Positions 1-11,400 of a stretch of 64,000 nucleotides of DNA are shown here, piece after piece. Under the pieces are notes generated by a model that saw nothing but the letters and a program-made list of their open reading frames with translations, was not told the DNA's origin and ran no database searches. The DNA comes from Morella rubra. Its lineage: Eukaryota; Streptophyta; Magnoliopsida; Fagales; Myricaceae. The stretch spans positions 19,390,111-19,454,110 of the forward strand of contig CM025854.1 in assembly GCA_003952965.2 (NCBI GenBank), given 5' to 3'. The translations under genes and the position numbers were made by a program. The stretch's first letter is position 1, and each line of letters opens with the position of its first letter.

Positions 1-1470
1 TCTATTCCTATCAGTTACTAGTTTTGAATATTTAAATTTTAAACATAATCTTATTTCTTGATGGAAGGAATAACTGTAGTAGAATTCTGATCAGGGGTCT
101 CTAGCCTAACTTATAAAATAAAGGCATGTGCATTCCATCAATACGGCTAATCCAGTTAAGGAATAGGCTAGAAGATCTCTATTACTTTCACGTGTATTTT
201 CTTTTCCAGTACAAAGGTAAACACTTGAATAATTATGGCTGGAGGTATGACGATCTAAATTCCGTTGTGCATATAAAATTTCTTTCATGGTCTCTTGCAA
301 CTTCCGAGAACCAAACAGCGCTTGATCCAACTCTCTTAAAAGACAAAACCAGTTCTATTGAGTATAACCGATAACTAAAATCAACTTGAATAAAATGAGA
401 TAATAAATTAGTTAATTAACGATAAAGAAGTCTTACTCTATTATAATAATGAATTATTAGTTTAAAAGAATATAGAGTATATGCATACCGGTCTCATTCG
501 GTTTTGATTTAGAAGTCTACCAAGACAAACCGAGGCTGGAAAACTTGTCCAACTTACAAAAACCACACAGGTTCTCAATATATACAAATGGGTCAAGAAT
601 GTTATCGTTATTTTAGTCTAAAATTTTATTATTTTAATTTAAAATTTTGATGAAGAATGTAAAATGTCTAAAATTAATTAGTAGTTGGATCGTACCGTGT
701 CAAAGAGCAAATTAATCAAATCAAAGGAATAACATGCGGTGAGTGTGAGCTGAGAGGCGTGCAAAGTGAGACAAACAGGTTACTGATTTTTCCTGAAAAA
801 TTGGACTTACATGACTAGCAAGTCAGTACTTCACGACATGTAGGTTGTACTCGAGTGGCAAGTGGGTCCGTATGATTGACTCCGGATTGGATTATTGAAG
901 GAGAAATCACCACATGTCGGACGTTGATTCAGGATTCGATTGGCTGTAATTTTATCTGGATTCCAAGAGAAGCCAACTGTTTGGCTCATAATATATTGCT
1001 AAGTGGGGAATGGAAAACAATCTAACAGTAGAGATTGCGCGTTATTGAATAAAATTTCATGAGAAAAAAAAAGTGGCAAATGGATATGCTTCTCGATCAC
1101 ATTAATGTGGATAGAAATTCAGATCATCTAACTTATCTGGTGTTTAAAATATATGATATTTTCAAGTGTCTGGAATTTATCTATGTATTAGTTCAGTCTA
1201 ATTGGCCTTATGCTTAAAATTTTTTTTGGTCCCTTTGTTTGGATGGGCGAGAAAATCTTATGTTGAATTTTTTTTTTTTTTATTGAAGATAATGTGTATT
1301 CTATTGCGGTTTATGAAAAAAGTTTTAGAATTTGTGAAAAAGAGTTAGAGTTTGTGAAACATTGATTTGTAAAAGAAAAGAAAAAAAAAGCTGTGCCAAT
1401 CAAACATATATAGGCAAAGAATAACACTTTTCTGTACGTACGTATACATTATAGCAAAAAAAAAAAAAAA
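1..1470. other. Intergenic, AT-rich, no gene seen
   Basis: There are only short chance open frames, poly-A/T runs and AT-rich DNA. Nothing resembles a conserved protein, tRNA or known plant microRNA. Confidence 0.6.
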
Positions 1471-1770
1471 TGAACACAGTTGAAGCAGAAGCTGAAGCTG
1501 CCCACCCCGCTGTTTTGGAGGCTAAGAAAAGGCTATTCTGATATCATTTTGGAGGGAGATTCGTCTGTGGTGATTGATGCAATTAGTAGTTTTCCTAAAC
1601 GCATGGAGTGACCGATTCATGAGATAGTTGGTGAACTTGGTCGACAACTTCACTGGTTTGTTAACTGGAAAGTTACTCATACCCGTAGAGGTGCCAACTA
1701 TGTAGCGCACAAATTGACTGGTTGGACTGCTTCTAAAGTTCACTCTGGAGGCTATCCCTTTGTTCCGTAG
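1471..1770 (+). pseudogene. Decayed plant RNase H-like (RVT_3-type) fragment of a retroelement
   Basis: Read on the plus strand, the frame starting near 1534 gives SDIILEGDSSVVIDAI, then an in-frame stop (TGA near 1608), then a segment with WKVTHTRRGANYVAHKL, ending at a TAG at about 1768. The EGDS...VV and R-x-x-N-x-x-A-H-x-L patterns are the hallmarks of the plant RNase H-like domain found at the end of non-LTR retroelements and in related host genes. The N-terminal part (alanine/glutamate-rich, 1475-1530) lies in another frame, so there is at least one frameshift plus one stop. No reverse transcriptase is left next to it. The family call is confident; whether it came from a LINE or from a host RNase H-like gene is not resolved. 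Confidence 0.7.
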
Positions 1771-2384
1771 CAATTAGATAATATGTCTTGGTTGTATTCT
1801 GGGATGGGTGCCCTTGACTGTCTCAGTTTGCTGATTTGGATAAATGATATGGCTTGGCTTCGGCCATGTTGATAAACCAAAAAAAAAAACACACAGTACT
1901 GGTCCTTTCTAAACGGCTAAAAACCAAAGTCAACAAAAGCATAACCCGACAATATGATTATAGTCCGGATCCCAATTGCCACAATTTTCTGTATATCGAT
2001 CCTCCCATGTGGTAGAAGATAAGCATGGATACGGTGGGCCGGTGGCCGTGGACTGACTTTTGATCCTTGAACCGCAATCGCAGGAAATTCGTTGACCTTG
2101 GAAAGTTTTATCCCTTCATGCCCTGTACATCGTACCCGCTGCGCCATATGGTATGGGCCGACATACATCATTTGCTTTCATAAATCAAATGCCACTCAAA
2201 TCCCAAAACAAAAATAAAATAAAACTACCCCCAATCAACTCTTGACTCGTGAACTTCTGCCGGTGCAACAAGTTGGTTTTGCATTTGTGAATTATATATT
2301 CTAGATTGACATGATTTTCGTTTTTACTCCTGTCGATTTGATGTTTTTTTTTTCTTCCTTATATGCTTCTGTCGTTTCATTATT

Positions 2385-2720
2385 ATTTTTGGTTAAATAC
2401 ATTTGACACTTCGAGTTTTGACACTTTATATTTCAATTTATCAATTTTTATCACGTTTTATTCACTAATTTTGATTTCATACACTTTGTTGTATACTTTC
2501 TTAAAATTTTGATTAATTTTTAGTTATGGAGATAAAATCATAATTTTTTAGACCAAAAGATAAATTTGTCTAAACTAACTGATCGAAAATTTTAACAACA
2601 TATTTAAAGTGCTTGAAATCAATAACATATATAAAGTAGCTGAAATCAATCATTTTAGAGTGCAATGTGATAAAAATAATAGATAGTGATACAAAGTGGT
2701 ATTTATCATTTTTTTTTCGT
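2385..2720. repeat. Degenerate MITE-like inverted repeat
   Basis: The left end (around TTAAATACATTTGACACTT) and the reverse complement of the right end (around GATAAATACCACTTTGTAT) are imperfect inverted copies, and the interior is very AT-rich with no coding capacity. It resembles the element at 48742-48962, which has similar AAATACACTTTT-type ends. The outer boundaries and the target-site duplication are not clear. Confidence 0.4.
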
Positions 2721-3158
2721 CAGTTAATAATACTTCTCGTTTAGCCAAAGGATTCTGCATAAAAATGTAGTTCTTGTATCGCACGTAGTGGGAAAGAGCA
2801 TTGAACATCAGCAAAATGTTTACTATGTACAAAGTAGAAAGCACTTTAGTCTCTAGTCTCTCCGAAAATTACGACGAAGTTGCACGCAGGCTGTTGCTTT
2901 TTAAAGCTTTAAACGACTATAAACTCGTCCGTACACATCAACATACGTCTGGAGTCAGGACTAAAGAAAAACCTAATTCATTGCGTGCTAAAAGACCGTC
3001 AAATATTGCAACGTTCAGTGTGAGTTGCTATTTCTAGAACAGACACAGTCGTGTGAACTTTTGAATACTGAGGATACATCGGAAGCGGCCTTGAAAAACC
3101 AGAAATAAAGAAAGAAGAGAGGAAATTTTAAAAGGTTGTATGGGCCATTTCGTTCCAT

Positions 3159-3165
3159 TATATAA
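3159..3165 (+). promoter_or_regulatory. Putative TATA box of the lectin receptor kinase gene
   Basis: TATATAA lies about 92 bp before the ATG at 3257, a normal spacing for a plant core promoter with a short leader. The call rests on sequence and position only. Confidence 0.5.
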
Positions 3166-3256
3166 CCACTCCGCTGAGAAGAAGATCAGTAGTATTAACC
3201 AAGTGCACTACTGTCTACTTATGTTAGTACCCGTAACCCATTATTCAGAGGCATCG

Positions 3257-5628
3257 ATGTTTTGGCTTCTCTTTTTCCTCATCTTTTATCCCTAACAAAA
3301 GCTCAATCCGCCCAACTAAACATCACCACTGGCTCCACCCTTCACACAAACTCCACCCCAAACTTCTGGCCTTCTCCTTCTGGGTATTTTGCGTTCGGGT
3401 TTTACCCAAGTGACAATGGCTTCAAGGTCGGCATTTGGCTTGTTGGCAGCCCGAATAATACAATAGTGTGGACGTCACGTCGTCGGAATAATACGGTGAT
3501 GCCACCCGATGCGGCTCTTGTTTTCGATGCAGATGGGTGGCTCTATATACGAAGCTCCACTGGACAATTTGAAGCGATTGCCCAAACTCAAAGGGCTACA
3601 CTTGCTTCAATGCTTGATTCCGGCAACTTTGTTGTATATGACTCCAGTTCGACGATTATATGGGCTAGCTTCGATTATCCGACTGATACCCTTTTGGTCG
3701 GACAAACACTACTCCAAGACAAAGTTTTGTACTCCAGTATCTCTGAAACTGATACTTCCATCGGAAACTTTCAGCTATTGATGCAACGAGACGGAAATCT
3801 CTATGCTTCTCCTATAAGAAGTTTGCATGATGCAAAATACACTTACTGGTCATCACAGCTTACTTCTGGTGCTGGAAGAAATGTGACGCTGAATCTAGCG
3901 GATGACGGCCGCTTCTACCTCTCCGGCTCCTTTGGGTTCAGTGTAAAGAATTTAACTGAAGGCGGACATCCAGCTGATAGGACTAAAGTCTTGTATCGAG
4001 CAAGGTTTGATGTGGATGGCATTTTGAGGCTTTATCAGCATCAAATGGGGACTAAAGGCAGTTCAAACTTTTCGATATTGTGGACAGCAATTCAAAACAA
4101 AGACCGGTGCTCTGTCAAAGGAATTTGCGGGCCAAACAGCTTTTGTGCCATCGATGGTGCAGATGTTTCTTGCCTTTGTCCTCCAGGATTTGGGTTCGTG
4201 GATCCCAAACATGCTAATGTGGGATGCAAGTTAAACTTCGCAGCAAAGATCACAGATTGCTTTGCAAATAAGGGGAAGGCAAATTACGTTATGTCCTCCG
4301 TCCCAAACACAGCCTGGGAACTTAGCGAGTATGATATGTTGTCCCAAGTGAGTGAAGCAGCCTGTTCCGAAAATTGTTTGGGGGACTGTAATTGTGTGGT
4401 AGCCACATTCTTGAACCAAATGTGCTACAAGCAAAAACTTCCACTGCGATTTGGTAAGAGAAATAGTAGCCATCCAACTAAATCATTGGTGAAGATTATA
4501 AGTGAGAGCTCGCCAGGTGACACCTCCACGGACACCAATGTTGTCAGAGAAAATATCACGGAGAAGCTCGGTAAAAGGCTTATGATTGTAGGTATAGTTC
4601 TCATCACCTTCTCTGTACTTGTTTTTCTACTGTCCGGATATCTTGTTTTCAGGCAGCAGATATGGAGCTATAAGACACGTACAAGGCAAGCTCACCCAAC
4701 AGATTTTATTGAAGAAATAAATTTGAGATCATTTAGCTATGATCAACTTGCAAAAGCCACAGATAATTTCAAGGAAGAAATCGGTAGGGGGGGATCTGGA
4801 AAGGTTTATAAAGGCTCCCTGGAAAATAATGGTGGACAAGAAATTGCAGTTAAGAGGCTAGAGAAGATGGTGGAAGAAAGAGAATCTGTGTTCCGAAATG
4901 AGATGAAGATAATCGGAAGGACCCACCACAAGAATCTAGTTCAATTGATCGGCTTTTGCAGCGAAGGATCGAACAGGCTCCTTGTCTATAAATTCATGAA
5001 GAATGGTTCACTGGGAAACCTTCTGTTCAAGTCCGCAAGTCGTCCTAATTGGAACGAAAGAACGAGGATTTTACTGGAGATAGCGAGAGGGATCCACTAT
5101 CTCCATGAAGAGTGTGAGACCCGGATCATCCATTGTGACATTAAGCCTCACAACATACTCATGGATGAATCGCGCTCTGCCAAGATATCAGATTTCGGAC
5201 TCTCCAAGCTATTGAAACCGGATCAAACAAGGACATACACCATGCCGAGGGGAACAAGAGGCTACGAAGCTCCCGAGTGGCATAAGAGAAATGCTCCGAT
5301 CACGGTAAAAGCAGATGTCTACAGCTTCGGGATTTTATTGTTCGAGATCATTTGCTGCAGGAAGAACTTGGCCTTATCAGTCCCAGAGGAAGAAATAGTG
5401 CTAACGGAGTGGATCTACAAAAGCTATGTGGCTGGAGAGCTTAGAGCAGCGGTGGGCGAAGAAGTGGTGGACGTGGAGGAACTGGAGAGGATGGTGAAGG
5501 TGGGACTTTGGTGTTTGCATACAGATGCAGCTCGGCGCCCATCTATGAAGTCAGTGATTTTGATGCTTGAAGAAAACGTTGAGGCCCAACCACCTCCTCC
5601 ACCGCGTTCTCTGTTGATTGAAGTCTAA
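3257..5628 (+). CDS. G-type lectin S-receptor-like serine/threonine kinase (LECRK3/RLK1 group), frameshift at the signal peptide
   Basis: This is a single-exon plasma-membrane receptor kinase. Numbering codons from 3262, the order is: B-lectin (mannose-binding) domain about 20-145; EGF-like cysteine block about 280-322 ([18 protein letters not shown]); PAN/apple-like cysteines about 330-405; membrane span about 441-463; kinase about 500-775. The kinase has the glycine loop ([11 protein letters not shown], near 505), the VAIK-type lysine (IAVKRL, near 531), HCD in place of HRD (near 623, so a non-RD kinase), DFG (near 644) and APEW (near 670). All catalytic residues are present. The oddity is the start. 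The only suitable ATG (3257) encodes a hydrophobic leader, [12 protein letters not shown], and then reaches TAA at 3293. The receptor frame is open from 3199 but has no ATG until about 3499, inside the lectin domain. A one-base loss near 3290 would explain this. The allele may therefore be broken, or the base call may be wrong. Confidence 0.88.
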
Positions 5629-5721
5629 ACCAAAATAGGCTGTCATAATTTACCATGAACCGGAATAATTAGTGGTTTTTTGTGTGCGGAGAAACTACTA
5701 CATCTTTGCACTCTTTTATCT

Positions 5722-5935
5722 ATCATTGATTTTGCAATTTGTACCTCAAAGTTTGACACATTAAATCTCAAACCGTTAATTATTTTACACTTTACACTCA
5801 TCTTAATATCTCACCGTTCAAATACATAAAAAAATAAGATAGTTGTCACAATCATAATGGTTAAATTAGAGCATGTGTTGCAAAGTGTAAACTTAGTGGT
5901 CTATCCGAGGTGCAAGTTACAAATTTTATAGTACT
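5722..5935. repeat. Small MITE-like inverted repeat behind the receptor kinase
   Basis: The left end (TTGCAATTTGTACCTCAAAG) is matched by the reverse complement of the right end (TTGTAACTTGCACCTCGG), about 210 bp apart. The interior is AT-rich and non-coding. It lies directly in the 3' flank of the receptor kinase, so it may form part of that transcript. Confidence 0.45.
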
Positions 5936-5989
5936 TAGATAGTGTATTATGCAATTTTGAATGAAACTATTTAAGACTCAAAACCTAAA

Positions 5990-6830
5990 CTAGCCGAACG
6001 TAGAGGAGGGTGAATAGGTTCTACAACTTTTCTTGCAACTTTTTAAACTTAACAAAAGTTTCTGCACAAGCTACACAAAATTAGATTAGTAATTTCAACG
6101 TAAAAAATTACAGCAACACAATTTATCAAGCAGAATGTAAATCATAATCTATATCCAAGATTCTTTATTTCCAAAAACACCTAAACATTCTCAGTTTGTT
6201 GTTCAATGATTATCAACACTTAATCAAGAACAATATAAACAAATCAATCACCACAAAGAGACACAATCTTTAGTTATGAAGAGAAAATCTTTTGGAAACA
6301 AATTCCAAAAGACAAAAAATCTACGAGCCCGTAAGCCAGTAATAGATTTCACTCACTTTTCAAACTCAAAATACAAGGTGATCTATAGACTCAAGAATAC
6401 CCAAATTCCTAATCTAACACTCTTGTTTTCTTATGAAATACAACATTCAGATCTGCTTCATATTAGGGATTGAGAATCTCTCATCCATTCAAAAAGCTAA
6501 TAATCTTTACCTTGCTGTCCATACCTTATCGTCCTCCATTATGAACTCACAACAACAACAACTGCACGAACATGGCTCTTGGACCTTCAAGATTTTCAAC
6601 AACTTCAAAAAATCTCGAATTTTGTTTAGGGAAAAAATAATGGTGATCAAATATGGAACTAAGAATCCTAAAGAGAGGAAATCTTCAAGACTTCATCCTT
6701 AGTTCACACAAACAAACGCTCAGAAAAAATGGCAGAAAGTCTCTAAAGAGGGTTTTTCATTGAAGGCTCAATTTCTGGATTTTTCTAAGTAAAGAATAAT
6801 AATAATATCATGGGGTTATATGCAGAGGGT
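5990..6830. repeat. Dispersed-repeat-like tract, unclassified
   Basis: The tract opens with a GTAGAGGAGGGTGAATAGG motif, resembling a phrase (AGAGGGGGGTGAATAGG) that I recall from many dispersed plant repeats. An A-rich, non-conserved tract with only short frames follows. No LTR pair, primer-binding site or protein remnant was found, so the element class stays open. Confidence 0.3.
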
Positions 6831-7324
6831 GTTTCACGATTAAAAGTGGAAGTTTCGAGGCCTTCTTGGTCTACTTGTCGTCATTTAATCAGTTAGAAAC
6901 GGTCTAACTAAAATCTGTTACAACAGCGCTTCAAATCATGACTCTGTTTAACTTGCATCTGACTGACTTGACTTTTCTCTGGAAAAAATCAGCATTTTCT
7001 TCTCGCATTAACTAATCTCAATCTTACTTTAATCGGACTTGACACACAGAAAAATATGTCTAGATGTGTTTTTTACTGTTGTCTTCAATTCTTTAAAAAA
7101 GCTTTATTAACCTTAATATCTCAATAAGTAAAACTAAATTAAATACGAAGTAAAGCCAATTAAAAATATTCCCTAACAAATTTTCTCTTGTTTTTTTATT
7201 ACATGCCAAAAATCCCACAATTATGTAATAATTTTAATTCACGGATTTTTTTTTAAAACTACAAAATTAAGGCAACAATCACAACTTAATAAGATTTGTT
7301 AGATAATTTGACAACCATGATAAC

Positions 7325-7480
7325 ACCGAGTTGTGGTCTAATGGTAGGAAGCCAGTCAAAAATATCATTTTCGAGTTCGAGACTTGGTAAGCTTCTGTAT
7401 ACTTTGGGGGACCGCATACTATGAGTTATGTTGGGTTTAAGTGGGTTGACACTATGATACCGTTAAAGAACTATTTTTTT
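7325..7480 (+). mobile_element. tRNA-derived SINE-like element
   Basis: An RNA polymerase III A-box-like sequence (TGGTCTAATGG, 7334-7344) is followed about 30 bp later by a B-box (GTTCGAGAC, 7375-7383), matching the TRGYNNARNNG and GWTCRANNC consensuses. The stretch does not fold as an intact tRNA, and an AT-rich tail follows, as expected for a plant SINE. The exact ends are uncertain. Confidence 0.5.
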
Positions 7481-8250
7481 CCCTTAAAAAATAAAAAATA
7501 AAATGAAGGATTATATTTGCATTAAATTTCTCATTAGAATTTGAAGTCAAGTTTGATTAGGAATATAAAAAGATTCTACAATACATCAAAGCTCATCAAT
7601 GATGAGCGTGCCTTCATCTCTAATATTACCAATTTGATCTCTTAATTAATTATTTGTATTGCTTAATTATTCAAGGATGCAAAATCTATTTTCTCTTTTT
7701 TTAAAAAAAAATAGTTACTAGTTTTTGGCCCAAAAAGGACAAATAACCCTTGATTGAAAAGACAAATTAAAACACAAGATGTCCATTAAAAAACAAGAAC
7801 ACATAACAAGATTTTATTAGCTTTTAAGAAATCAGTATGTAGCGTTTGCATCCGGAATTTTATAAGTTACTAAAATATTCTGTTTTCAATATTACATTTT
7901 TAGGCCAGAGGGGTATTATGAGTTCAAAAAGAATAATATACACATTTTTTAAACGGAAAAATGAACCAAACCAAACTTTTAACTGTTTCTGTTTTGGGAG
8001 CAAAACAAACTTTAAAAATAGATCCCACAGGAAAAATAGGTGTGCCTTTCTTTTTAAATAATAAGATATGTATTATATTATATTAGTTTACGACTAGAGA
8101 TTTAATTAATTATAATTATCTCACGCCCTAAATACCAATTAATTAAGGATCTGTCTACTAACAGGGCCAATTAAAATTAGCAATACTTTAAAAATAGAAG
8201 TTAAAGAAAAAACAAAGCAAAACGAAAAAAGAAAATCTCGAAACAAATCA
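7481..8250. other. Intergenic, AT-rich
   Basis: No conserved protein, RNA gene or clear repeat was seen. The stretch forms the distal upstream region of the TSK gene. Confidence 0.5.
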
Positions 8251-8252
8251 GT

Positions 8253-8260
8253 TTTGGCGG
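8253..8260 (+). promoter_or_regulatory. E2F-type site upstream of TSK
   Basis: TTTGGCGG, within TTTTGGCGGGAG, fits the plant E2F consensus TTTSSCGS. It lies about 230 bp before the TSK start codon. TSK acts at replication forks, so control by E2F in S phase would fit; binding itself is inferred. Confidence 0.55.
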
Positions 8261-8484
8261 GAGTTCCACTTCGCTCTAAAAAAAATCAAAAACCAAAAAG
8301 AAAGCCAAAGGTCGATATCCCTTAGAAGACCCTCCAAACCTCAATGGCTCAATCCCAATTTCTCCGGAGACATTCAGAGAGAGCCTTTAAATCCTTTGGT
8401 CAATCGAGATAGATCGCAATCACCCCATCCCTCACCTTCACTTATTCGTTTCTTGAAAGAATCTTAATCAATTTCTCTAACAAA

Positions 8485-11400
8485 ATGGGTCGGGACGACG
8501 AGAAATTAAGCGCGGCGAAGAGGTCGTACCGGATCGCGAAGGAGGAGGGGAACCGGCAGGAGGAGGCCAGGTGGGCGAACATGATTGGAGACATCCTCAA
8601 GAACAGAGGGGAGTACGTGGCGGCGCTCAAGTGGCTGCGGTTCGACTACGACGTCTCGGTCAAGTACTTGCCCGAGAAGCAGGTTCTTCCGACGTGCCAG
8701 TCTCTCGGGGAGGTCTATCTTCGCCTCCAAGACTTCAAGCAAGCGCTCATTTATCAGGTATCGTTTTTGGACTTTCGGTTTTGTATGGGATGGGACAATG
8801 AGAAAGCCAGAGAAAAAACAATGAGGCTTTGGGTTGCGAGTGTGGCAAGTTTAGGGAGCTGATTGTTCTGAGACTAAGGGGTGTAGTCGGTTTCCCTTTC
8901 CTATTTTTTGTGTAAGTACGAGGAAACCGAATTAGCTGCCGTTTGGTTGTTATGGTCATAGTCGAAGCAAATTAAAAGATGTTTAAATTAGTAACTTGGA
9001 AGGCCCTACAATTAATAACGATAGTAGTAAACCTATGTGAGTGAAGAGGTCTTGCTCTTTCTTTTGGTGGTTCTGCAGGACTCTTTCTTTTGGCGGTTCT
9101 TCGTCTGGCAAAAGCCATTTGTTAGAACCAAAACCCTGCATAGTTTTTTTTTTATATATCCAAGTTATGCTTCTTCGGTTTTGTTGGTTTCCTGGTCTTT
9201 TGTTGTCGTGGGGTATAACAGATGATAATCAAAGCTCAAGTAAGTTAAGCGTTGTGCAGGGAGAAGTTGCTAGGGGGATTTTTGTTTCTTGCTCAGTAAT
9301 TATCAACTGTGATGATTAATATTTAGCTTCATTTTGGTTAAACGAGAAGATGAGAAAGGTGGAGAAAAATGAAACTCTGAGAAATTAGAGAATCAATCTT
9401 TTCTTTTCTTTTCTTTTCTTTTGTTCAGGGAATTGAACTCTTCTCTATTGTTTTTTCCTGCAGAAAAAACATTTAGAGCTTGCCAAGGATGCTAATGACC
9501 TTGTTGAGCAGCAAAGGGCCAACACACAACTTGGTCGTACTTACCATGAAATGTTCATGAGATCTGACAATGACCACTCCTCGGTTCGAAATGCCAAAAA
9601 ATATTTTACGTGTGCCATGAAGCTTGCAGAGTCTGTTAGGGAGAGGTCACATGATAAGAACAGCAAATTGTTCCTCAAGGAATATATTGATGCCCATAAT
9701 AATATAGGAATGCTTGAAATGGATCTTGATAACTTGGATGAGGCCCAGAAAATCCTAACTAAAGGATTACAGCTTTGTGGTGACGAGGAGGTGGAGGAAG
9801 ATGATGATGGGCGCAGTAGGCTCCATCACAACCTAGGAAATGTTTACATGGAGCTCAGGATGTGGGATGAAGCTCGGGAGCACATTGAGAAGGATATTAT
9901 CATTTGTAAGAGAATTGGGCATTGCCAAGGAGAGGCTAAGGGATATATTAATCTTGGTGAATTGCATTATAGGGTTCAAAAGTATGATGAGGCACTTTCT
10001 TGCTATCAGAAGGCACTTGATCTGGCAAAATCCATGGAAGACGAGGATGCTTTGGCTACTCAAATTGATGAAAACATTAAGACTGTGAAAGAAGCTATTA
10101 AAGTTTTGAGTGACTTGAAGAAAGAAGAACAGAATCTCAAGAAGCTGACAAGAGACCTGGCCATGGCAAAAGGAACATCCCGTGAAAGGAAATGTCTGCT
10201 GCAACATAATGCATCTCTTGATTGCCTCATTGAAAAATCAAGAATGATCTTGGCATGGCTGAAGGTACATATTCTTGTCCAAAGACATTTTCTTGGCCTT
10301 TAAGCCCTTCTCAAATGCTAGATAGCTCTTCCGTGTGAAGAAAGCTTTTAAATCTTTTGGATGGAGTCACTTTGTTTTCTTATTTTAACATCACCTGAAT
10401 TAAATACCATAGTGTTTGCTGTTTTAGATACATTTTAGGCTGTAATTATAGCAAAATTTTTCCAAATTTGAGTTCACTTAGCACAAATTAAGTGATGACA
10501 AAAGCTCGGAGTGTGCAGAGATTTGGAATTTTTTTGTGCATATCTAAGTGTTAGACCTGGCTTAAATGTTAGTGTTGCTTAAATCTTAGGCAGTGTTTTG
10601 TTTTTATCTCCCTACTTAAGCTAGATACGTAGGTTGTCTGATACATCCAAGAGGTAATTTGAAGTTATGAGTACTATTATTCTTATGCAATTTGATGCCA
10701 CCCACTTTCTTACTTGAAATTTTATGCTTAGCTTCGTGAATTTGCAAAAAGGAAGAAGAGATTTGCGACTGAACTTTGTGACAAGGAAAAACTGAGTGAT
10801 TCTTTTCTGGCCATTGGGGAATCATACCAGAAGCTGAGAAAATTTGACAGAAGCATTAAATGGTACACAAAGAGCTGGGAAATATACAAGTCAATAGGCA
10901 ACTTGGAGGTAATTTGGTGTGTTCTTGATTTCTTCTATGGTTGTCCGATATACGATGTGCAAGTAACACTTCTTTTTGTCTTAGATGAAGATATAGGAGT
11001 GATTATAAGTAGACCTTCTCATCATTCATTTGTATGTGATCTTGGTACTCTAGGTATTCAGCAAAAAAAAAAAAAAAAAATCTTGGTACTCTAGGTATAT
11101 CATAATTTTAGTTACATACTATTCAGAAATGGTGATGACCTGTAGGATAATCATAAGCTTGATATATGTTGACTGTTCTGTCCATGAATGTGGTTTATAT
11201 CGTTGCTTGGTGGATTTTCACTCCGAGTCGATATTGTCAGGGCCAAGCATTAGCAAAAATCAACATTGGTGATATTCTGGACAATAATGGTAATTGGACA
11301 GGAGCACTAGATGCATTTGAAGAGAGCTACAGGTAATTATCCATCTTTTGGGTTTTCTGGTGGTTATTAAGTAAACGGCATAGGAACATCTCGTAGCATT

